Part shown: positions 4,514-11,256 of the stretch, in pieces | Layout: each line of letters begins with the position of its first letter | Numbering within the stretch: the first letter of the stretch is position 1 | Source of the DNA: JBBTUF01 sp038063855 | Lineage (GTDB): Bacteria; Patescibacteriota; Minisyncoccia; Ryanbacterales; GWA2-47-10b | Direction: 5' to 3' | Length of the DNA: 11,256 nt | NCBI GenBank assembly: GCA_038063855.1 | Contig: JBBTUF010000009.1 | Coordinates: 1 to 11,256, forward strand | Made by a program: the position numbers and the translations under genes | Notes under the pieces: generated by a model | The model's database searches: none | The model's input: the letters and a program-made list of their open reading frames with translations, nothing else | What the model was told of the DNA's origin: nothing

Positions 4514-7500
4514 ATGCAGAAAAAATACTTTTCGCGGTACAAGGAGCCGTTAGCAGTCTTGCCGTACTTAGCAGAAGTGCAACTCAAGAGCTATGACTGG
4601 TTCTTGAAGAAAGGCTTTCAGGAGTTACTCGATGAGTTTTCGCCAATCGAGGATCATACTGGAAAGCAAATCGTTCTCGAACTCCTCGGGTTCGTATTAG
4701 AAAAACCCCAACACGACGAGCATTACGCTCGCACAAACAATCTTTCATACGAAGCTCCTCTTCGTGTAAAGACACGGCTTACGAACAAAAGAACGGGGGA
4801 GATTAAGACGCAAGAAATATTCTTTGCGGATTTTCCGTTAATGACGCCACATGGCACCTTTATTATTAACGGTATCGAGCGCGTTATTGTTTCTCAACTT
4901 GTTCGTTCGTTTGGTGCATATTTTACCGCTTCGTATTTTCGTGGCAAAAAACGTTTTGGTGCAAAAATTATTCCTGGCCGTGGCGTGTGGTTAGAATTTG
5001 AAACCGATGGAGACGGCGTTATCTGGGTTAAAATTGACCGCAAGCGAAAACTTCCCGCAACAGCGCTGTTGCGTATTTTTGGCTACGCAAACGATGAGGA
5101 TATAAAAAAGATGTTCAAAGACGTTGATACGGGCCTCGTATCATTTATCGATGCAACTCTCAAGAAAGATTTAACCAAAACACCCGACGATGCATATGTA
5201 GAAATCTATAAACGTATTCGCCCAGGAGAAATGGCGGCTCTCGATAATGCACGGTCGCTTATCTCGACCATGTTTAGTGAAACTCGATATGACTTACATG
5301 TTGTTGGTCGCTACAAAATGAATCTTCGCTTTAAAGCGCTTGGAGGTGGTAACGAAGAATCGAGAGTTCTTACGAAGCAAGATTTTGGATATATATTAGG
5401 TGAAGTAATCCGCAAAAATAATACTCCCGATGAGATGGAAGACGATATCGATCACCTCGGACATCGTCGCGTACGTGGTGTTGGTGAAATGTTGCAAAAT
5501 CGTCTTCGTGTTGGTATGGCTCGTATGGAGCGCAATATTCATGATCGCATTTCAACGCTCGATGCAGACGCCCTGACGCCCGTTCAACTGGTGAACGCTC
5601 GACCGTTTATGTCTGTGTTGAAAGAATTTTTTACCACAAACCAACTTTCGCAGTTCATGGATCAAGTAAATGTTTTGTCTCAACTTGAACACAAACGTCG
5701 TCTGTCGGCACTTGGTCCTGGAGGCTTGACACGAGAGCGCGCTGGTTTTGAGGTTCGCGATGTACATCCATCACATTATGGTCGCATTTGCCCAATTGAA
5801 ACTCCAGAAGGTCCAAACATTGGTCTCGTGGGTCACCTCGCGAGTTATGCACGTATCAACGATTTTGGTCTTATTGAAACACCGTATCGCAAAGTTAAGG
5901 ACGGCAAATTAACAAAAGATGTTCATTATTTAACTGCATTTGAAGAAGCTCAATTTATAATCGCGCACGCAGGGGTAAAATATGATGAGCACGGCGCTAT
6001 TATTGAGGAGGAAGTGGAAGCTCGTATCAAGGGTCAACCAAAAAGAATTGGCCGCGATCAACTTGATTACATGGATGTTGCACCAAACCAAGCGTTCAGT
6101 ATTGCGACGAGTTTAATTCCGTTTTTAGGTCACGATGACGCAAACCGAGCTCTCATGGGTTCAAATATGCAAAGGCAGGCAGTGCCGTGTATTAAGCCAC
6201 AGGCACCCCTTGTAGCTACTGGTATCGAAGAAAAAGCGGCAATTGATTCTGGTCTTTTGGTTCTTGCCGAAGAAGATGGCAAAGTTATAGCAGTTGACGC
6301 AGAACAGATTATTGTACGAACTGGCCATCACGATAAAGAATATAATCTTATTAGTTTTGCGCGCTCAAACCAGGTTACCGCACTTCATCACACGCCAATC
6401 GTTCGCGAAGGCGAGCGCGTAGTAAAAGGGCAAGTATTAGCAGATAATTCCAGTACAAAAAATGGCCAACTCGCACTTGGTCAAAATCTTCATGTTGCTT
6501 TTTTGTCGTGGGGTGGCGCAACGTTTGAAGATGCAATTATTGTTTCAGAAAAATTAGTAAAAGAAGATCGCTTTACCTCAATTCATATCGAAGAATTTAC
6601 TGTTGATGTGCGCGATACAAAATTGGGCGAAGAAATTACCACGCACGATATTCCAAATGTCGGCGAGGACAAATTAAAAGATCTTGATGAAGATGGGATT
6701 ATCCGCGTTGGCGCAGAAGTTTGGCCAGGCGATATTCTTGTCGGAAAAATTTCTCCAAAAGGAGAGTCCGACCTTACTCCAGAAGAGCGACTTTTGCGCG
6801 CAATCTTCGGTGAAAAAGCAAAAGAAGTAAAAGATTCATCGCTTCGCATGCCACACGGTAAGCATGGTCGTATTGTTGGGATTAAAATCTTTTCACGCGA
6901 AAAAGGTGACAGACTTGAGACGGGTGTTATCAAACGTATCCATGTCGAAGTAGCGCAACTTCGTAAAATTTCAGTAGGTGATAAGCTCGCAGGTCGCCAT
7001 GGCAACAAAGGTGTCATTTCGAAAGTACTTCCAGAGCAAGACATGCCATATTTAGCAGATGGTACTCCCGTGGATATTATTTTAAACCCGCTTGGTGTAG
7101 CGAGCCGCATGAATCTTGGTCAAATCTTAGAAACACACTTAGGCTGGGCTGCCGATCGCCTCGGATATCAAGCGATTTGTCCAGCATTTATTGATCCGAC
7201 CGAAACCGAAATTCGAGCAGAACTTAAGAAAGCTGGAATTCCGGAGACCGGTAAAGTGCCACTATTTGATGGGCGTACTGGCGAAAAATTCAGCCAAGAT
7301 GTAACCGTAGGCGTAATTTATATGTTGAAACTTGTTCATATGGTTGAAGATAAAATTCATATGCGCTCGATTGGCTCATACTCTCTTATTACACAACAGC
7401 CGCTCGGAGGTAAGGCACAGGGAGGGGGTCAGCGTTTTGGAGAGATGGAAGTATGGGCACTTGAAGCGTATGGTGCATCACACACATTGCAAGAAATTAT

Positions 7501-7738
7501 TACCATTAAATCAGATGATATTCTGGGACGTGCTGCGATCTATGATGCAATTGTGAGAGGCGAAAAATTAAAAAATCCACGAGTACCAGCTTCTTTCTAT
7601 GTGTTAGTAAATGAACTCAAAGGTCTTGCACTGAATGTAATTATTTCAGAATCTGCTCCAAGTTATGAAGATGACGACGAGGAAGAGTCTGATGGTCGCG
7701 TGTCGCGTCGAACACGTGAGCGAATGGAGAGAATATAA
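4514..7738 (+). CDS. rpoB: DNA-directed RNA polymerase subunit beta
   Basis: RpoB is the beta subunit, forming one pincer of the RNA polymerase core and part of the catalytic and RNA-exit channels. The 1074-aa protein is short for the family (E. coli 1342, B. subtilis 1193), lacking the large lineage insertions. Landmarks in order are the N-terminal protrusion (KEPLAVLPYLAEVQLKSYDW), the DHLGHRRVRGVGEM segment, the rifampicin region (about 378-402), and ALGPGGLTRERAGFEVRDVH. Then come CPIETPEGPNIGLV, FEDAI with E672 and D673 (E. coli E813/D814), KISPKGESDLTPEERLL, and GDKLAGRHGNKGV (822-834) with active-site lysines K824 and K832. The C-terminal clamp segment includes QQPLGGKAQGGGQRFGEMEVWALEA. 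The tail is acidic (EDDDEEES) then basic. ATG 4514 is the only possible ATG start. It has no Shine-Dalgarno sequence and follows a U-rich tract. rpoC follows after 3 nt. Confidence 0.98.
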   Translation: MQKKYFSRYKEPLAVLPYLAEVQLKSYDWFLKKGFQELLDEFSPIEDHTGKQIVLELLGFVLEKPQHDEHYARTNNLSYEAPLRVKTRLTNKRTGEIKTQEIFFADFPLMTPHGTFIINGIERVIVSQLVRSFGAYFTASYFRGKKRFGAKIIPGRGVWLEFETDGDGVIWVKIDRKRKLPATALLRIFGYANDEDIKKMFKDVDTGLVSFIDATLKKDLTKTPDDAYVEIYKRIRPGEMAALDNARSLISTMFSETRYDLHVVGRYKMNLRFKALGGGNEESRVLTKQDFGYILGEVIRKNNTPDEMEDDIDHLGHRRVRGVGEMLQNRLRVGMARMERNIHDRISTLDADALTPVQLVNARPFMSVLKEFFTTNQLSQFMDQVNVLSQLEHKRRLSALGPGGLTRERAGFEVRDVHPSHYGRICPIETPEGPNIGLVGHLASYARINDFGLIETPYRKVKDGKLTKDVHYLTAFEEAQFIIAHAGVKYDEHGAIIEEEVEARIKGQPKRIGRDQLDYMDVAPNQAFSIATSLIPFLGHDDANRALMGSNMQRQAVPCIKPQAPLVATGIEEKAAIDSGLLVLAEEDGKVIAVDAEQIIVRTGHHDKEYNLISFARSNQVTALHHTPIVREGERVVKGQVLADNSSTKNGQLALGQNLHVAFLSWGGATFEDAIIVSEKLVKEDRFTSIHIEEFTVDVRDTKLGEEITTHDIPNVGEDKLKDLDEDGIIRVGAEVWPGDILVGKISPKGESDLTPEERLLRAIFGEKAKEVKDSSLRMPHGKHGRIVGIKIFSREKGDRLETGVIKRIHVEVAQLRKISVGDKLAGRHGNKGVISKVLPEQDMPYLADGTPVDIILNPLGVASRMNLGQILETHLGWAADRLGYQAICPAFIDPTETEIRAELKKAGIPETGKVPLFDGRTGEKFSQDVTVGVIYMLKLVHMVEDKIHMRSIGSYSLITQQPLGGKAQGGGQRFGEMEVWALEAYGASHTLQEIITIKSDDILGRAAIYDAIVRGEKLKNPRVPASFYVLVNELKGLALNVIISESAPSYEDDDEEESDGRVSRRTRERMERI

Positions 7739-7741
7739 TAT

Positions 7742-10700
7742 ATGGAAACACGAGCAAGTGATTTTGAATCAATAGTGTTACGGCTTGCCTCCCCACAAGA
7801 TATTCTAACGTGGTCAAAAGGTGAGGTTACAAAACCTGAAACAATAAACTATAGAACTCAACGACCCGAGCGTGATGGGCTTTTCTGCGAAAAAATATTT
7901 GGGCCGACGAAAGATTTCGAATGTTATTGTGGTAAGTATCGACGAGTCAGATACAAGGGCATTGTATGTGACAAATGTGGAGTTGAGGTAACAAAGGCAC
8001 AAGTTCGCCGAGAGCGAATGGGTCATATTTCACTTGCCGCACCCGTATCGCATATTTGGTTTGTGCGATCGGTGCCGTCACGCATTGGATTATTGCTTGA
8101 TCTTTCAGCGATAGAGCTTGAGCGCGTTATCTATTTTGCAGGGTTTATCGTGACAAAAGTTGATGAAAAAGCGCGCGAGGAAGTGTTGCGTGACATTGAA
8201 CGCGAATTTAAATTAAAATCAAAAAATGCGAAAGACAAAGCCGCACTCAAAGAGGCAACTGATCGTGCGAAAAGCGAACTGAAAAGTTTGAAAATTCACA
8301 CGGTTGTTTCAGAAGTTGATTATCATCGTCTCGCAGTTAAATATGCAAATGTTTTTGAAGCTGGTACTGGTGCCGAGGCACTTCGCGGAATTTGTGAGGC
8401 CATGAATATGACCGATCTCCGTGTGAGACTTGAGCACGAACTTGAGGATGCCTCACCTTTGGCGAAGAAAAGGTTATTGATACGCCTCCGAATGATCAAA
8501 GGCATGGAGCGCGCACACGTGCGCCCGGAGTGGATGTTCTTGACTACAATTCCTGTTATTCCTCCAGACTTACGACCAATGGTACCTCTCGATGGAGGCA
8601 GGCATGCAAGCTCCGATGTAAATGATTTGTATCGTCGTGTGATCAATCGCAATAACCGATTGAAACGCCTCTATGAATTGAAAGCTCCCGAAGTAATCAC
8701 GCGCAATGAAAAACGCATGCTTCAGGAAGCAGTAGACGCGTTGATTGATAACTCAATCAAACGAGGTGCCGCCCCCGTTGCGTCACAAACGCAACGCCGC
8801 CCACTTCGTTCGCTTGCAGATATGTTGAAAGGAAAGCAGGGTCGTTTCCGTCAAAACCTTTTAGGCAAGCGAGTTGATTATTCAGGTCGTTCCGTAATTG
8901 TCGTTGGTCCAGAATTAAAATTGCACCAATGCGGTTTGCCAAAACATATGGCGCTCGAACTTTTCAAACCGTTTGTTATTCATAAAATTATCGAGCGTGA
9001 GCTTGCACATAATATCCGAGGCGCAAGCCGACTTATTGATGATGCGACTGCTGATATTTGGGCAATTCTTGAAGAAGTAATCAAAGGAAAGTATGTGTTG
9101 CTCAATCGTGCCCCAACTCTTCACCGATTGGGCATTCAGGCGTTTCAGCCGTTGCTGATTGAGGGCAATGCTATTGAGCTTCATCCACTCGTGTGTTCCG
9201 CATTCAATGCTGACTTTGATGGTGACCAAATGGCAGTCCATGTACCATTGACTGATGAAGCGCAACGCGAGGCCGCAGAAATTATTGCCTCAACCAAAAA
9301 TTTATTGAAACCGGGTTCGGGTGACGCAATAGCCGTGCCTTCCCTCGATATGGTGCTCGGTTGCTATTGGCTTACTCATATTAGTGCAGACGAAAGTGTT
9401 AAAGGTACTGGCAAAGTTTTTTCTTCAAAAAACGAAGCAGTGCTTGCGCATGATATCGGCGATATTGATTTGCGTGCAAAAGTAAAGATTTTCTCTCATA
9501 TGGAGCAGGGTGCGCCACAGTATCTTGAAACTTCTGTCGGACGCATTATTTTTAATGCTGCTATGCCAAATGATTTTGGTTTTATCAATGATCAACTTTC
9601 GAAAAAAACTCTTACAAAATTAGTTGGTAAATTATTACGTAAATATGGTCAGGCGACACTTCCGCCAATTCTCGATAAGATTAAATCGATTGGTTTTGAG
9701 TACATGACAAAATCAGGGATTAGTTGGGGGATGGGCGATCTCATCGTGCCTACCCATAAGCCAGCTATTATTGCAAAAGCCAATGAAGATATTGCAGTTG
9801 TTGAAGATCAATTCGGCAATGGTTTATTGACTGAAGAAGAGCGATATCAAAAAGTTGTTGAAGTATGGAGTCGAGTCAAACTAGAGGTCTCTTCGTTGTT
9901 ACCAAAAACACTCGATCACGAAGGCCCGGTGTTCTCAATGATCGACGCTGGCGCTCGAGGTTCGTGGGACTCAGTTACACAGATGGCGGGCATGAAAGGC
10001 CTCATGCGTAACCCCGTTGGCCGTATTATTGAGTTGCCGGTATTGTCGAGTTACAAAGAAGGACTTTCGGTTTTGGAATATTTTATTTCAACTCACGGAG
10101 CGCGTAAGGGTACTGCCGATACTGCTCTTAAAACAGCCGTTGCGGGATATTTAACTCGTCGTTTAGTTGATGTTGCTCAAGATGTTGTTGTATCGGAATC
10201 TGATTGTGGAACCGATGATAGTATTGAAGTAAATCGTCAAGATGTAAAAGAAATTGGCTTGCAACTTTCGCAAAGAGTGTTTGGACGCACGCTTGCAGCT
10301 GATCTAAAAAATCCCGTTACGCGTAAAGTATTATTTTCAAAAGGTCATTTATTGACTGTTGAAGATGCAGAAATGCTTGATGGAATTGAAGAAATTACAC
10401 ACGTCTCTCTTCGTTCAGCTATTACGTGTAAAATTGACCGAGGCATTTGTCAGACGTGTTATGGATATGACCTTGGGTCAAACACGCCAGTGAAGCTTGG
10501 AGAGGCGGTTGGTATAGTTGCGGCACAAGCAATTGGTGAGCCGGGTACACAGTTAACCATGCGTACATTCCACCTCGGAGGTGTGGCGGGTGCATCGGGA
10601 GATATTACGCTTGGGTTGCCTCGAGTTGAAGAAGTTTTCGAAGTTCGCATACCAAAAAACAAAGGCATTATTTCTACGCTCGAAGGAAAGGTAATTGATA

Positions 10701-11256
10701 TTACTGAAAAAGATCGTGAAAAGATTGTCACTGTTGTAGGTAAAAATCAGAAGGGTGCTGAAGAAAGTATTGATTTTGTAGTTCCATTTGGGCGCCTTCT
10801 TCTTGTAAAGAAAGGAGATGAGGTAGTGATTGGTGGCGCACTTTCTGATGGCCCGCTTGATATTAATGAATTATTTGAAGTGGCGGGACGCGAGCGAGTT
10901 CAAAACTATATTCTTGCTGAAGTAAGTAAAGTGTACACCTTGCAAGGTGCGACTATCAACAATAAACATATCGAAGTTATTGTTCGTCAAATGCTCTCAC
11001 GTGTTCGTATCAAAGATCCAGGCGGAACAAATTTTGCAATTGGTGAAATTGTTGAAAAAACAACTGTTCTTGGAGAAAACAATCGCGTCAAAGCCGAAGG
11101 TAAAGAACCTACAAAAGACGCAGAACTTTTGATGGGCATTACCAAAGTTGCACTTACCACTACCAGTTTCTTGTCGGCTGCGTCATTTATGGAAACAGGC
11201 CGCGTGCTTATAAAAGCATCGCTTGAAGGCCGCGAAGACAAGCTTTTGGGGCTCAA
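7742..11256 (+). CDS. rpoC: DNA-directed RNA polymerase subunit beta', C-terminus outside window
   Basis: RpoC is the catalytic beta' subunit. The frame is open from ATG 7742 to the right edge (1171 codons plus 2 nt) with no stop or frameshift. Zinc site 1 is C61, C63, C76 and C79 (CxC-x12-CxxC). A charged helical insert lies at about 145-190. LLGKRVDYSGRSVI and LNRAPTLHRLGIQAFQP precede the catalytic NADFDGDQ, whose metal-binding aspartates are D491, D493 and D495. The trigger loop and bridge region read MAGMKGLM and ISTHGARKGTADTALKT, with H785 matching E. coli H936. Zinc site 2 is C822, C896, C903 and C906. GEAVGIVAAQAIGEPGTQLT follows. The visible end, SAASFMETGRVL, corresponds to the segment just before the final tail, so perhaps several tens of residues are missing. 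GGAGAG about 10 nt upstream, inside the end of rpoB, is the likely ribosome binding site; the 3-nt gap implies one operon with rpoB. Confidence 0.98.
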   Translation, partial: METRASDFESIVLRLASPQDILTWSKGEVTKPETINYRTQRPERDGLFCEKIFGPTKDFECYCGKYRRVRYKGIVCDKCGVEVTKAQVRRERMGHISLAAPVSHIWFVRSVPSRIGLLLDLSAIELERVIYFAGFIVTKVDEKAREEVLRDIEREFKLKSKNAKDKAALKEATDRAKSELKSLKIHTVVSEVDYHRLAVKYANVFEAGTGAEALRGICEAMNMTDLRVRLEHELEDASPLAKKRLLIRLRMIKGMERAHVRPEWMFLTTIPVIPPDLRPMVPLDGGRHASSDVNDLYRRVINRNNRLKRLYELKAPEVITRNEKRMLQEAVDALIDNSIKRGAAPVASQTQRRPLRSLADMLKGKQGRFRQNLLGKRVDYSGRSVIVVGPELKLHQCGLPKHMALELFKPFVIHKIIERELAHNIRGASRLIDDATADIWAILEEVIKGKYVLLNRAPTLHRLGIQAFQPLLIEGNAIELHPLVCSAFNADFDGDQMAVHVPLTDEAQREAAEIIASTKNLLKPGSGDAIAVPSLDMVLGCYWLTHISADESVKGTGKVFSSKNEAVLAHDIGDIDLRAKVKIFSHMEQGAPQYLETSVGRIIFNAAMPNDFGFINDQLSKKTLTKLVGKLLRKYGQATLPPILDKIKSIGFEYMTKSGISWGMGDLIVPTHKPAIIAKANEDIAVVEDQFGNGLLTEEERYQKVVEVWSRVKLEVSSLLPKTLDHEGPVFSMIDAGARGSWDSVTQMAGMKGLMRNPVGRIIELPVLSSYKEGLSVLEYFISTHGARKGTADTALKTAVAGYLTRRLVDVAQDVVVSESDCGTDDSIEVNRQDVKEIGLQLSQRVFGRTLAADLKNPVTRKVLFSKGHLLTVEDAEMLDGIEEITHVSLRSAITCKIDRGICQTCYGYDLGSNTPVKLGEAVGIVAAQAIGEPGTQLTMRTFHLGGVAGASGDITLGLPRVEEVFEVRIPKNKGIISTLEGKVIDITEKDREKIVTVVGKNQKGAEESIDFVVPFGRLLLVKKGDEVVIGGALSDGPLDINELFEVAGRERVQNYILAEVSKVYTLQGATINNKHIEVIVRQMLSRVRIKDPGGTNFAIGEIVEKTTVLGENNRVKAEGKEPTKDAELLMGITKVALTTTSFLSAASFMETGRVLIKASLEGREDKLLGL

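Noticed and set aside
6583..7110. 175-codon minus-strand open frame inside rpoB
   Set aside because: It is antisense to the conserved catalytic region of rpoB, with serine/proline-rich composition typical of a shadow frame.
8915..9265. 116-codon minus-strand open frame inside rpoC
   Set aside because: It is antisense to the NADFDGD catalytic region of rpoC; no motif or start signal supports it.
1..11256. CRISPR arrays, transposons, prophage or defence genes, tRNA or rRNA genes
   Set aside because: No spaced repeat arrays, terminal inverted repeats, transposase motifs or tRNA-like structures were seen; the coding space is filled by core and small hypothetical genes.
1..11256. Alternative genetic code with TGA read as glycine
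   Set aside because: TGA serves as a stop at the natural ends of secD, secF and the nucleotidyltransferase, and none occurs inside the conserved reading frames.

Overview
The window looks like chromosomal core DNA of a bacterium from the Candidate Phyla Radiation (Patescibacteria), most likely a Parcubacteria-type lineage. This placement is an inference. It rests on the short RpoB (1074 aa), the compact separate SecD (435 aa) and SecF (292 aa), the moderately AT-rich sequence, small hypothetical proteins with one membrane anchor or a coiled coil, and several genes that begin almost exactly where their promoter should start transcription. TGA is used as an ordinary stop (secD, secF, the nucleotidyltransferase), so the code is standard and not the TGA=Gly code of Gracilibacteria/Absconditabacteria. 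No mobile elements, CRISPR arrays, tRNAs or rRNAs were seen.

Layout. Positions 1-1001, minus strand: a two-gene unit read leftwards. It holds a HIGH-type nucleotidyltransferase (RfaE/TagD-like) and, overlapping it by 4 nt, the N-terminal 136 codons of a protein cut by the window edge. Positions 1002-1115 form a divergent promoter region. Positions 1116-3298, plus strand: secD and secF, overlapping by 4 nt, encode the proton-driven subunits that help the Sec translocon pull proteins outwards. Positions 3330-3590: a short, probably coiled-coil protein. Positions 3642-4292: a single-pass membrane-anchored protein with a PsbP-like motif. Positions 4293-4513: a promoter with a perfect TTGACA -35 and a roughly 170-nt leader. 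Positions 4514 to the end: rpoB and rpoC, 3 nt apart, encoding the beta and beta' subunits of RNA polymerase. rpoC is open from 7742 to the right edge and lacks only its C-terminal tail.

The genes cover export (SecDF), transcription (RpoBC) and one nucleotide-transfer pathway, with two uncharacterised proteins between the export and transcription blocks. I see no new defence, mobile or biosynthetic system. The most interesting signals are regulatory: three plus-strand genes with (near-)leaderless start geometry, and an rpoBC leader carrying a 44-codon ORF, a 10-bp direct repeat, a hairpin and a C4/G4 stem before a U-rich run. Among the proteins, a few substitutions at normally conserved sites (RpoB rifampicin region, SecF Gly-Gly motif) deserve comparison with relatives.
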